From positions 62,001 to 126,000 of the forward strand of contig CAVWFN010000020.1 in the NCBI GenBank assembly GCA_963754285.1: a stretch of DNA of 64,000 bases, written 5' to 3'. The notes under the pieces were generated by a model. It saw nothing but the letters and a program-made list of their open reading frames with translations, did not search any database and was not told the origin of the DNA. Below, piece after piece: positions 17,692 to 26,674 of this stretch (the first letter of the stretch is position 1; each line of letters begins with the position of its first letter). Position numbers and translations under genes: made by a program. The DNA is from RYN-133 sp963754285 (GTDB taxonomy: Bacteria > Actinomycetota > Actinomycetes > Mycobacteriales > Jatrophihabitantaceae).

Positions 17692-18851
17692 GCTGACGCG
17701 CTCGCGGCAATCTCGTCAGGGGTGAGCCCGAGCACCAGCAGCACGTTGTCGCCGTACGGCAGTGCGCCGTGCGGCGACGCTGTTGTCTGCGCCCGCGCTA
17801 CCGCGATCCCCAGCCCGGCTCGTTCGAGCACCTCGATGTCGGCACCGCTGCCGACTGCGACGGTCTGAGCCAGCGCCACGCCGAGCTTGTCCGCACCGCC
17901 CTGCAACGCATCGGCCTTGCCCGCCCCGTCGAGGACCGGTCCGTGCAGCCGGCCGGTGAGCCGGCCGTCGACGACCTCGAGATCGTTCGCGGCGACGAAG
18001 TCGAGATCGAGATCGCACAGCGCGCCGCGCAGGCCGACGCCGGTGCTCACCGCACCGACCTGGTAGCCCAACCGCCGGAGCGCGCTCACGAATCCGGCCG
18101 TGCCGTCGCTGAGCTGCAGCGCCGCACGGGCGGCATCGAGGACCGACTCCGCGGTGTCGGCGAGCACGCCCGCCTGAGCGCGCGGCACGTCGGCTGCGGC
18201 GATCTCGCCCGCGGCGGCGCGTTCGCTGATGGCGCGAATCTGGTCGAGGACGCCAGCCCGGCGAGCGATTTCCAGAACCACCTGATCGCGCATCGACGTC
18301 ACGTCGAGGTCGAGCACGATGAGCCGCTTCGCCCGCCGTCGCAGCGCCGCCGGCTCGACGGCGAGGTCGAGTCCGGCCTCGCGCGCGGACGCGACAAGCG
18401 CGTGTCTCAGTGCCGCGATGTCGTTGACCGTGACGACCAGTTCGAGCGCCGACATCGGTTCGGTGCCGAGTTGGGTGACGGTTTCGATGTTGCCGCCGAT
18501 ATCGGCGATGCTCTGGGCGACGTGTCCGATCGCGCCAGGACGAAGCGCGGCGCCGAGCACCACCACGTGGCACCGCGAGCCGCGGGCACGCGCCGGAGCG
18601 TTCTCGTCGGCAACGGTGATCTCGCAGTCCATGCCGAGCGCACCGGCGGCACGCGTAACCGAGTTGCGCAACGAGCTGATGTCACCGCGAACGTCGATGA
18701 GGACGGTGAGGATCAGCCGCTCGCGCACGAGTACCTGCTCGACGTCGCGCACGTCCACGTCGTGCGCTGCGAGCGCGGCGAAGAACGACGCGGTGACGCC
18801 CGGTCGATCGCGACCGGTCACGGTCGCGAGCACAGTCGTCGGACTAATCAC
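17685..18851 (-). CDS. SerB-family HAD protein with two ACT-like domains; active site degraded
   Basis: A 388-residue protein with the layout of mycobacterial SerB2: two ACT-type domains (1-80 and 92-165), then a HAD domain. HAD motif I is kept (Asp181-x-Asp183-x-Thr185), as are Ser269 and Lys312. But motif IV, normally GDGAND, reads GSGADI: the metal-binding Asp is Ser and one residue is missing. The usual QGE after motif I and the SGG after motif II are also changed. It may be inactive or altered in specificity. It lies 50 bp downstream of ctaD. Another serB would be expected elsewhere in the genome. Confidence 0.85.
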   Translation of the reverse strand: MISPTTVLATVTGRDRPGVTASFFAALAAHDVDVRDVEQVLVRERLILTVLIDVRGDISSLRNSVTRAAGALGMDCEITVADENAPARARGSRCHVVVLGAALRPGAIGHVAQSIADIGGNIETVTQLGTEPMSALELVVTVNDIAALRHALVASAREAGLDLAVEPAALRRRAKRLIVLDLDVTSMRDQVVLEIARRAGVLDQIRAISERAAAGEIAAADVPRAQAGVLADTAESVLDAARAALQLSDGTAGFVSALRRLGYQVGAVSTGVGLRGALCDLDLDFVAANDLEVVDGRLTGRLHGPVLDGAGKADALQGGADKLGVALAQTVAVGSGADIEVLERAGLGIAVARAQTTASPHGALPYGDNVLLVLGLTPDEIAASASAQ

Positions 18852-18901
18852 AGGCGAGTTCCCACCCGAACTGCGCCGCCGTCAAGCAGCGCGCGCCGGC
18901 C

Positions 18902-20713
18902 TCAGCCGTTCGGGTCCGGGTCGCGGTTGCCCTCGCGGGAGCCCTCCGACGCCACTCCGGCCCCGACGAGTTCTTCGGTGCGCGTACGGTGCCGACGGCC
19001 CGCATGCGCCTCTTCCTCGAGCTGCTTGAGCAGGTGCGGGTAGTGGTGCTCGAACGCGGGCCGCTCGGAGCGGATGCGCGGAATCGACAAGAAGTTGTGC
19101 CGCGGCGGCGGCGTCGTGGTCGCCCACTCGAGCGAGTTGCCGTGTCCCCAGGGGTCGTCCGCGGTCGCGATCTCGCCGAAGCGGTAGCTGCGGTAGACGT
19201 TGTAGAGGAACGGCAGCATCGAGGCGCCGAGGATGAACGCGCCGATGCTCGAGACCGTGTTCAGCGTGGTGAACCCGTCGCTGGGCAGGTAGTCGACGTA
19301 ACGGCGTGGCATGCCCTCGGCCCCGAGCCAGTGCTGCACCAGGAACGTCGTGTGGAAGCCGATGAACGTCAGCCAGAAGTGGACCTTGCCCAGCTTCTCG
19401 TCGAGGTAGCGCCCGGTGAACTTCGGGAACCAGAAGTAGATGCCCGAGTAGACGGCGAACACGATCGTGCCGAACAGCACGTAGTGGAAGTGCGCGACGA
19501 CGAAGTAGCTGTCGGAGACGTGGAAGTCGATCGGCGGGCTGGCGAGCAGCACGCCCGTCAGGCCGCCGAACAGGAACGTCACCATGAACCCGATCGCGAA
19601 GACCATTGCGGTCTCGAACGTGATCGCGCCGCGCCACATCGACCCGATCCAGTTGAAGAACTTGATGCCTGTCGGCACCGCGATCAGGAACGTCATGAAC
19701 GAGAAGAACGGCAGCAGCACGGCACCGGTCGTGAACATGTGGTGCGCCCACACCGCGAGCGACAGCGCCGCGATCGACAGCGTTGCGAAGACCATGCCCT
19801 TGTAACCGAACAGCGGCTTGCGGCTGAAGACCGGTATGACTTCGGTGATGATGCCGAAGAACGGCAACGCGATGATGTAGACCTCGGGATGGCCGAAGAA
19901 CCAGAACAGGTGCTGCCACAGGATGGCGCCGTTGTTCTGGACGTCGAAAACCTGCGCCCCCATGTGCCGGTCGATCCACAGCACCAGCAACGCAGCGGTC
20001 AGGATCGGGAACGCGAGCAGCACGAGCAGGCTCGTCACCAGGATGTTCCAGGTGAAGATCGGCATCCGGAACATCGTCATGCCCGGCGCACGCAGGGTGA
20101 TCACCGTGGTGACCATGTTGACGCCACCGAGGATCGTGCCCAGGCCGGCGACCGCAAGGCCCATGATCCACAGGTCGGTGCCGGCGCCGGGCGCGTTCAC
20201 CTCGCTGGTCAGCGGTGTGTAGAACGTCCAGCCCGCGTCCGCGGCGCCGCCCGGGGTCAGGAAGCCGCCGACGGCCATCAGCGCGCCGAACAGGTAGAGC
20301 CAGTACGAGAACGCATTGAGTCGCGGGAACGCGACGTCGGGCGAACCGATCTGCAGTGGCAGCACGAGGTTCGCGAACGCGAACACGATCGGCGTCGCGA
20401 AGAACAGCAGCATGATCGTGCCGTGCATCGTGACGAGCTGGTTGTACTGCTCCGGCGAGAGGAACTGCATGCCGGGACGGGCGAGCTCGGCGCGCATCAG
20501 CAGCGCCATCAGGCCACCGAGCGCGAAGAACGCGATCGAGGTGACGAGGTACATCCGGCCGATCATCTTGTGGTCGGTCGTACGCAACATCCGCCCGAGC
20601 AGGGCGCCCTTTTGGAACTCCGTGACCGGGAACGGGCGCGAGACGATCGGCTCGGGACCCGCGCCGTCGGGCCCGGGTGCCTCGGCCGCCGGCCGCTCTG
20701 CGGTTGTCGTCAC
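18902..20713 (-). CDS. ctaD: Cytochrome c oxidase subunit I (aa3 type)
   Basis: About 603 residues, twelve membrane helices. Haem and copper ligands are visible: TMHGTIML, WQHLFWFFGHPEVYIIALP (CuB His and cross-linked Tyr), WAHHMF and VVAHFHYVLFG. Very close to mycobacterial CtaD. It works in the bc1-aa3 supercomplex. GTG 20713 is preferred (GAGG upstream); ATG 20746 is possible. The hydrophilic C-terminal tail (about 560-603) is charged and variable. As in mycobacteria, a serB-type gene follows on the same strand. Confidence 0.96.
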   Translation of the reverse strand: MTTTAERPAAEAPGPDGAGPEPIVSRPFPVTEFQKGALLGRMLRTTDHKMIGRMYLVTSIAFFALGGLMALLMRAELARPGMQFLSPEQYNQLVTMHGTIMLLFFATPIVFAFANLVLPLQIGSPDVAFPRLNAFSYWLYLFGALMAVGGFLTPGGAADAGWTFYTPLTSEVNAPGAGTDLWIMGLAVAGLGTILGGVNMVTTVITLRAPGMTMFRMPIFTWNILVTSLLVLLAFPILTAALLVLWIDRHMGAQVFDVQNNGAILWQHLFWFFGHPEVYIIALPFFGIITEVIPVFSRKPLFGYKGMVFATLSIAALSLAVWAHHMFTTGAVLLPFFSFMTFLIAVPTGIKFFNWIGSMWRGAITFETAMVFAIGFMVTFLFGGLTGVLLASPPIDFHVSDSYFVVAHFHYVLFGTIVFAVYSGIYFWFPKFTGRYLDEKLGKVHFWLTFIGFHTTFLVQHWLGAEGMPRRYVDYLPSDGFTTLNTVSSIGAFILGASMLPFLYNVYRSYRFGEIATADDPWGHGNSLEWATTTPPPRHNFLSIPRIRSERPAFEHHYPHLLKQLEEEAHAGRRHRTRTEELVGAGVASEGSREGNRDPDPNG

Positions 20714-20852
20714 TGCCTGCAACCTCGCTGTTCCCGACGGGTCCATTCGCACAGCTCGTGATCTGCGTTGATCTAGCGCAGCTGCTGAGCCAAACAATAG
20801 TCGCCCCCCGGCGGGTCCGGCGCTCGGCCCCTCCGATCCAAGAGAACGATTG

Positions 20853-20888
20853 CGACGCTTAATGCGTCGAGGCATTTCGCCGAAATGC
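20853..20888. promoter_or_regulatory. Two adjacent palindromes in the ctaD / Fn3-operon divergent region
   Basis: CGACGC-ttaat-GCGTCG (20853-20869) is followed at once by GCATTTCG-c-CGAAATGC (20872-20888). They sit in the 251 bp gap between ctaD and the fibronectin gene. Just right of them, read leftward, are two TTGACAC-like sequences (about 20895-20912) that could be a ctaD -35 element. A regulator site is plausible; nothing identifies the regulator. Confidence 0.4.
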
Positions 20889-20964
20889 ACCCGCGTGTCA
20901 AAATCGTGTCAAGTCTCGACGACGAGGTCGAGACACTGTCGGACACCGTGAGAGGAAGACGCCC

Positions 20965-23900
20965 GTGGCGAGACGACGCCGGCGCGCCCGCCATCAGGGT
21001 GCCCCTGCGTTTCGTCCCAGCGCACCGATCAGCGCGGGGCGGGCGCCCACGCGTAGCCAGGCCGTCGCGCTGCTGTGCGGACTCGTGCTGATCGCCAGCG
21101 GCATCGCCGTTGCGTCCTACGTCGTGAAGCCTGCCAAGGCACGCTCGTTCAACCTGTTCTACGGGTCGATGTACATCAACGACAACACCTCGCCGGTCGC
21201 CGTCGATCTGGCCAGCGGCAAGCCGACCGTGCGTCTGACCAACGCCTACACCGCCGTGGCCGCCGACAGTGGCGACGGCATCGACGTCTATCCGCTCGGC
21301 GGCGGCAACACGTTGTTGCTCAACCCGCAAACCGGCGAGTTCAACATGGTCGACAGCACCGGTTTCGTCGTGAAATCGACCGATGGCGGCGTACCGCTTC
21401 CTCGCTCGCACTCGCCATCGACCTCGTCGATGGCGGTGGCGTCGGGTTCGTCGGCCTACATCGTGCGCCGCAACGCGACCAGCACGTCGGTCTATCTCGT
21501 GAGCGCTGCGACCGTGTCTGCCGCAGTCGGTTCGCCGTCGGGGGCGAAGGCGCGCGCATACGCCACGGTCGATCGCCCGTTGTCCGACGAACCCGTGCCC
21601 GCAGTCGGCGCCAACAACAGCCTGTGGCTGCTCACCGAGACCGGCGCGAATACGCATGCGATCACCGAGCTGTCCGTGCCCGCCGGCAGCAACGCGGGTG
21701 TGACGTTGGCGCCGACCCGGCACGGTTCGGTCACGGGTCCGGCCGCAGTCGGCACAGCAACGAGTGATCCCGACGGCACCGGCGTCGACGTCCCCGCCGT
21801 CGCCAGCTCCGGCTCGATCGCCGTGTTCCGCAACGGGAAACGTGTCGACGTGCCGGTGTCAGTCGGCTCCGGCATCGACCGGATCCTGCCCGCGAGCAAC
21901 GCGCACGGCACGCTGGTGTTCCTCTACCACAGCGCGGACGGTTGGAGTCAGGTCAGCGTTCCCGCGGCGGCGGGCACCACCGCACACGTCAGCAAACTGT
22001 CCGCAATCCCGGCCGATGCGCAGCTGGCCGTGCCGGCGCGGAGCGACGGGCGCACCTACACGATGGACACCACCAGTGACGGTGCCCTGTGGCAGGTCGA
22101 CTCGACCGGTACAGCCGCACATGTGCCGGGCGTGGGCACCTACCCGCTCAAGCACAGCGAGCAGCCACAGTTCGGCGACGCGCAGGTGCTCGCCGACGGC
22201 ACGCGCGTCATCTTCAACGCTCGCGCGAACCTGCGCGCGGAGGTCGTCTTCAGCGACGGCTCGCACACGCCGCGCGCCATCAACAAGCACGCTGCGGCAC
22301 AGGTCGATCCGTCGGGCGCGACTGCGCTGGCGGATGCACACTCAACCGGCAAGTCGCAGCGCGGCAAGTCCCACAAACCGACGAAGGTCAAGCATCCGAC
22401 TCAGACGATCAACGACAAGATCAACTGTAATGTCGCCAAGCAGGTGCCGCGCGTGCCGACGTTGATCGCCGGCGATCGTGCCGCCCGCTCGATCTCGCTG
22501 ACCTGGGTCTACACGAAGCTCGACCCGTCCGACTGCTACCCGTCGACGTTCGAGGTCGACATCAAGGTGCTGAGCTCGGGCTCGCCATCACCGGCACATG
22601 GTCAGGTGAAGGTCCAAGGGCAGAACGGCGTGACGCTGACGGGGCTGTTCCCCGCAACCGAATACGAACTCACCGTGACGGCCTACATCAACTCCGAGCA
22701 CACCTCGTCCGCGCCGATCGACGTCACCACCGGACCCGAGGGGCCGGCGGCGCCGACCGACGTGCGCGCGACGACCGACGCGTCCGGCAACTGGACGGTG
22801 TCGTGGAACTCGTGTGGCGGCATCGCGCAGGGCTGCGTGCCCAGCGCGACCTGGAACCTGATTCCGAGCTTCTGCGACGGGCGCGGTCTGTCGAACGCCC
22901 CGGCGAAGGTGACCGTCGCCGGCGACCCGACCCAGCATTCGTTCACCCACGTTTACGCAGGTTCGGACGCGCTGCTCGGCCGCGGTATGTGCTTCGCAGT
23001 GCAGGGCGTCAGCCCCGACGGCACGATCGGGACGACCAGTTCGACCTCGCCGCCGGCGTACAGCTGGACGACACCCGACGCCGCCGGATTGACGCTCACC
23101 GCGTCCCAACCCGCCAATACCGATTTCGGCGGCACCACGACGACGACCGTCGACCTCGGCCTCGGCGCTGATCCGGTGCGCACGGTCGGCGGCGTCGGCG
23201 CGACGATCGCGCTGCATCTGTCCGGCCCCGGCACGTCGCAGACGAAGACCATCACCTGGGACGGCCGACTCGACCGCGTCGCGACGACGTTCACCGGCAT
23301 CCGCGCCGGCGGGCAGTACACCGCCAGCGCCAGCGTCGCCGCACCGCGCCATTCGTCGGCCGTTGTGACGAAGGGTCCGGTGACCGTCACGACCCGCGCG
23401 AACTGGCCGTCCGTTTCCGCGTCCGCGTCGTGTCCGCCGAGCGGGGGTTCGGTCACCCTCAATTGCAACCTGGTCGTCCAGTTGTCAGCGCCGTCGAGCG
23501 CGACGGCCAACGGCGAACGCTTCGACCTGACCGACAGCGACGTGCTGTGCGGCGGTGGGAACAGCAGCTTCGGACTCACGAAATTCGGGTTCGACCCCGC
23601 GAATGATGCGATCACTCAGAACGTCGATCTGCTGCAGTACAACGGCTCGTGCACTGTCAACATTCATCTCGTCGAATCCGGCCCGAACGGGTCCGACCCC
23701 GAGGTGTTCGGCGGCACCACGTCGCCGCTCATCTCGACGTCGGTCGACCTCGGCCACGCGTCAACGCTCGACGCCGGGCCCGGTGACTTCAGCACCGCGT
23801 GGGATCCACACGACGGCTCGAGCGTGCTGGTTCGCTACACCGGCGGGCACAGTGACGGCGACATCGGCCAGATCACGCAGAACTGGCAAGAGAACATCTA

Positions 23901-24483
23901 CGCCCCGGACGGCACGCCGTGTGGCCAGTCGACCCAGGTCCCGACGCACGGCGGCGTGTACGTCGACGTGAATCCGGCGAGTTGTGTGAACGACTTCGGA
24001 AACCAGCCCAACTGGCGCATCGTCGTGAGCTATCAGGACCGTGGCACGTCCAACCCGCACTCCTATCCGTACACGCTCAGCGGCGAACCGCCTGGCTACG
24101 TCCCGTGCACCGTGTCGGGCGACAACTTCGGCGCAGCGTGGTCGGGCACCGGCGATGCGCCGTCGGTCGACGTCACGTTCACCAGCGGCAACTCCAACCT
24201 CGCCGGCTGTTCGAACTGGCAGTACACCGTCGTGAACACGACGCAACAAGGCTGCGGCTCCGGCAAGCCTGACGGGGACAACCCCAGCAGCGGCGACAAT
24301 GTGACAACGGTGGCTGTCTCGTGCGACACCACCATCAGCACACTGTGGCACGTAGAGATCGACTACAACGGCCCCGAGGGACAGCGCAGCCCACTGATCG
24401 TCCAGATCGACGGAACGCCACCCACACCGACGCCCACGCCGACCCCGACTACTCCCGATCCGACGACCTCGACCTCGCCCTGA
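20965..24483 (+). CDS. Large secreted/membrane-anchored protein with fibronectin type III domains
   Basis: A 1172-residue protein starting at GTG 20965 (AGAGGAAG upstream). A basic N-terminus and one membrane helix (about 31-54) are followed by a repetitive beta-rich region (60-460) that looks propeller-like, a Lys-rich linker, two fibronectin III-like domains (about 492-590 and 597-695) and further Ig-like domains. The C-terminus is a Pro/Thr tail (PTPTPTPTP). It heads the MoxR-DUF58-transglutaminase operon, 13 bp before moxR. Probably an envelope protein handled by that module; ligand unknown. Confidence 0.85.
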   Translation: MARRRRRARHQGAPAFRPSAPISAGRAPTRSQAVALLCGLVLIASGIAVASYVVKPAKARSFNLFYGSMYINDNTSPVAVDLASGKPTVRLTNAYTAVAADSGDGIDVYPLGGGNTLLLNPQTGEFNMVDSTGFVVKSTDGGVPLPRSHSPSTSSMAVASGSSAYIVRRNATSTSVYLVSAATVSAAVGSPSGAKARAYATVDRPLSDEPVPAVGANNSLWLLTETGANTHAITELSVPAGSNAGVTLAPTRHGSVTGPAAVGTATSDPDGTGVDVPAVASSGSIAVFRNGKRVDVPVSVGSGIDRILPASNAHGTLVFLYHSADGWSQVSVPAAAGTTAHVSKLSAIPADAQLAVPARSDGRTYTMDTTSDGALWQVDSTGTAAHVPGVGTYPLKHSEQPQFGDAQVLADGTRVIFNARANLRAEVVFSDGSHTPRAINKHAAAQVDPSGATALADAHSTGKSQRGKSHKPTKVKHPTQTINDKINCNVAKQVPRVPTLIAGDRAARSISLTWVYTKLDPSDCYPSTFEVDIKVLSSGSPSPAHGQVKVQGQNGVTLTGLFPATEYELTVTAYINSEHTSSAPIDVTTGPEGPAAPTDVRATTDASGNWTVSWNSCGGIAQGCVPSATWNLIPSFCDGRGLSNAPAKVTVAGDPTQHSFTHVYAGSDALLGRGMCFAVQGVSPDGTIGTTSSTSPPAYSWTTPDAAGLTLTASQPANTDFGGTTTTTVDLGLGADPVRTVGGVGATIALHLSGPGTSQTKTITWDGRLDRVATTFTGIRAGGQYTASASVAAPRHSSAVVTKGPVTVTTRANWPSVSASASCPPSGGSVTLNCNLVVQLSAPSSATANGERFDLTDSDVLCGGGNSSFGLTKFGFDPANDAITQNVDLLQYNGSCTVNIHLVESGPNGSDPEVFGGTTSPLISTSVDLGHASTLDAGPGDFSTAWDPHDGSSVLVRYTGGHSDGDIGQITQNWQENIYAPDGTPCGQSTQVPTHGGVYVDVNPASCVNDFGNQPNWRIVVSYQDRGTSNPHSYPYTLSGEPPGYVPCTVSGDNFGAAWSGTGDAPSVDVTFTSGNSNLAGCSNWQYTVVNTTQQGCGSGKPDGDNPSSGDNVTTVAVSCDTTISTLWHVEIDYNGPEGQRSPLIVQIDGTPPTPTPTPTPTTPDPTTSTSP

Positions 24484-24496
24484 CGATGGAGTGCAG

Positions 24497-25465
24497 ATGA
24501 CCAGCACGAAGACCGAAGCGATCACGCAGGTCGCCCGCAGTGTCGACCGCCTGGCGACCAACGTCGGTTACGTGATCCAGGGCAAGCCCGAAGTGATCCA
24601 CAACGCGATCGTGTGCCTGCTCGCCGAGGGGCACTTGCTGCTCGAGGACGTGCCCGGTACCGGAAAGACGTCGTTGGCGCGTGCCCTGGCGACCTCGCTC
24701 TCGATCTCGTGGAACCGCATCCAGTTCACGCCCGATCTGCTGCCCTCCGACGTGACCGGAGTGTCGATCTACAACCAGAGCCGCAACGACTTCGAGTTCA
24801 AGCACGGGCCGATCTTCGCCAACATAGTCGTCGCGGACGAGATCAACCGCGCGTCGCCGAAGACGCAGTCGGCGCTGCTCGAGGTGATGGAAGAGGGCAC
24901 GCTGTCCAACGACGCGATCGTGTACCCGATGCCGCGTCCCTTCATGGTCATCGCGACGCAGAACCCGATCGACATGGAAGGCACGTATGTCCTGCCCGAA
25001 GCGCAACTCGACCGGTTCTTGATGAAGCTCACCGTCGGCTACCCGAACGCCGAAGCCGAGGCAGCGGTGCTGCGTACGCAGAAGATGGGCCCGACGGTCG
25101 ACCAATTGCTGCCGGTGCTCACTGCGAACGACATCATGACGATGGTCGACGCGGTGCACCACGTCGAGGTTGCACCAGCGCTCGAGCACTACATCGTCTC
25201 GGTGGCCGCCGCGACGCGCACGATGTCCGAGTTGCGCCTCGGGGTCTCGCCGCGTGGCAGTCTCGCCCTCTTGCGCGCAGCGCGCGCGTTCGCAGCGTCG
25301 ACCGGGCGCGCGTACGTCGTGCCCGAAGACGTCAAGCAGATGGCGCCGGTCGTGCTCGCGCACCGCGTGATCCTGCAGCCGGACGCCGAACTGCAAGGAC
25401 GCACCGGACCTGAGTTGATCGCCCGCGCCCTGCAGACCGTGCCGGTTCCCAGAGGGCCCGACTGA
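24497..25465 (+). CDS. MoxR-family AAA+ ATPase
   Basis: A 322-residue AAA+ chaperone-like ATPase. Walker A DVPGTGKTS (51-59), Walker B VVADEINRAS (111-120), sensor 1 ATQNPIDMEGTYVLPEAQLDRF, and the C-terminal lid domain. MoxR proteins act with VWA/DUF58 partners to mature or insert metal or subunits into other complexes. ATG 24497 is used with GGAG upstream. Followed by DUF58 and transglutaminase-like genes, the usual partners. Confidence 0.95.
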   Translation: MTSTKTEAITQVARSVDRLATNVGYVIQGKPEVIHNAIVCLLAEGHLLLEDVPGTGKTSLARALATSLSISWNRIQFTPDLLPSDVTGVSIYNQSRNDFEFKHGPIFANIVVADEINRASPKTQSALLEVMEEGTLSNDAIVYPMPRPFMVIATQNPIDMEGTYVLPEAQLDRFLMKLTVGYPNAEAEAAVLRTQKMGPTVDQLLPVLTANDIMTMVDAVHHVEVAPALEHYIVSVAAATRTMSELRLGVSPRGSLALLRAARAFAASTGRAYVVPEDVKQMAPVVLAHRVILQPDAELQGRTGPELIARALQTVPVPRGPD

Positions 25466-25516
25466 GCGACGCTTGCGGAGCGAACACATGTCATCGCCCG
25501 TGCCGAAGGAGGTTAG

Positions 25517-26674
25517 GTGACTAGAGCGGGGGTCGCGGCCCTGATCGGCGGCGTGATCGCGCTGACGCTCGGGATCTGGCTGCAGTGGACGGCGTTCGAC
25601 CTGGTGGGGATCGGCCTGCTGGCACTGGTCGTCGTCGCGGTGGTTGCCGTCGTCCGCCCGTCCCCGCTGTCGATCGACCGGGCCATCCAGCCCGCGCGGG
25701 TGCCCAAAGGATCGCCGGCGATCGCCGTGCTGACCTTTGCCAACCGCGGCCGGCGCACGGTGGGCGTCACGGTGGCCAACCAGCCGTTCGGCGGTGCGAT
25801 GGTGCGCACGGTGATCCCTCGACTGCGTCGAGGTGAGCGCGGTCTGCGTACCTACCGCCTGCCGACACGGCAGCGCGGAATCTTCGACGTCGGCCCGGTC
25901 GAGGTCACTCGGCGTGACTCTTTCGAACTGTTCCGCTCGACTCGTCGCTACGGCGACATCGAACGCATCTGGGTGTACCCCCGGCTGCTCGACCTGCGCG
26001 CGCTCCCGACCGGCAACATGCGACACCTCGAAGGTCCCTCGTCCGACACCTCGCCGCAGGGCAACATCACCTTCCATCGCCTGCGCGACTACGTGGCAGG
26101 CGACGACCTGCGCTTGGTGCATTGGCGCTCGTCCGCCCGCACCGGAAAGCTCGTCGTCAAGCACAATGTCGACACGTCCCAGCCGTACAGCGTCGTGCTG
26201 CTCGACCACCGGCCCGGGCGCTACACCGCGGAATCGTTCGAGTCGGCGATCGATGTCGCGGCCTCCGTGCTCGTCGTCAGTTCGGCGAACAAGGCGCCTG
26301 TGGAACTGCGGCTTACGGACGGTGCCACCATCGGTGGGGCCCGCCTGCGCGACGTCACGCCGCTCATCGACTACCTCACCGGGCTGCAGCCCAGCAGCGA
26401 AGGCTCGCTGCGCGCTCAGTTGCTCGCACTGCGTCGTGCCCGCGGCGGGACGTCGCTCGTCGTCGTCACCGGCGTCCTCGACCGCGAAGACCTGCCCTAT
26501 GTGGCGGCGTTGCGACGTCGTTTCGAGCGGCTTGTGGTCGTGTCGATCGACAACGAGCGCGACCACCTGGTGCCGGTGCGTTTCCCCGGCGTGCGCGTGA
26601 TCGTCGCGCGCGACGCCGACGAGGTCGCTGCGGCGTGGAACGTCTCGGCACTGACCTTTGTGAGCTCACGTTGA
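25517..26674 (+). CDS. DUF58 domain protein (VWA-like), MoxR partner
   Basis: A 385-residue protein with two membrane helices near the N-terminus (about 3-45). The DUF58 signature is present: LRDYVAGDDLRLVHWRSSAR near residue 195. A VWA-like domain follows (VVLLDHRPGRYTAESFE). GTG 25517 has a strong AAGGAGG. The stop overlaps the TTG start of the next gene, so translation is coupled. Works with MoxR; exact client unknown. Confidence 0.92.
   Translation: MTRAGVAALIGGVIALTLGIWLQWTAFDLVGIGLLALVVVAVVAVVRPSPLSIDRAIQPARVPKGSPAIAVLTFANRGRRTVGVTVANQPFGGAMVRTVIPRLRRGERGLRTYRLPTRQRGIFDVGPVEVTRRDSFELFRSTRRYGDIERIWVYPRLLDLRALPTGNMRHLEGPSSDTSPQGNITFHRLRDYVAGDDLRLVHWRSSARTGKLVVKHNVDTSQPYSVVLLDHRPGRYTAESFESAIDVAASVLVVSSANKAPVELRLTDGATIGGARLRDVTPLIDYLTGLQPSSEGSLRAQLLALRRARGGTSLVVVTGVLDREDLPYVAALRRRFERLVVVSIDNERDHLVPVRFPGVRVIVARDADEVAAAWNVSALTFVSSR

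Noticed and set aside
18989..20761. 590-codon + strand frame opposite ctaD
   Set aside because: Antisense shadow with an implausible Arg/Glu/His-rich composition; CtaD on the other strand is unmistakable.
24449..26566. 705-codon minus frame across moxR and DUF58
   Set aside because: Spans two recognised genes on the opposite strand and has no recognisable domain.
26122..26670. Earlier start for the transglutaminase-like gene
   Set aside because: The extra residues overlap DUF58 in another frame; TTG 26671 overlaps the DUF58 stop as in other coupled pairs.
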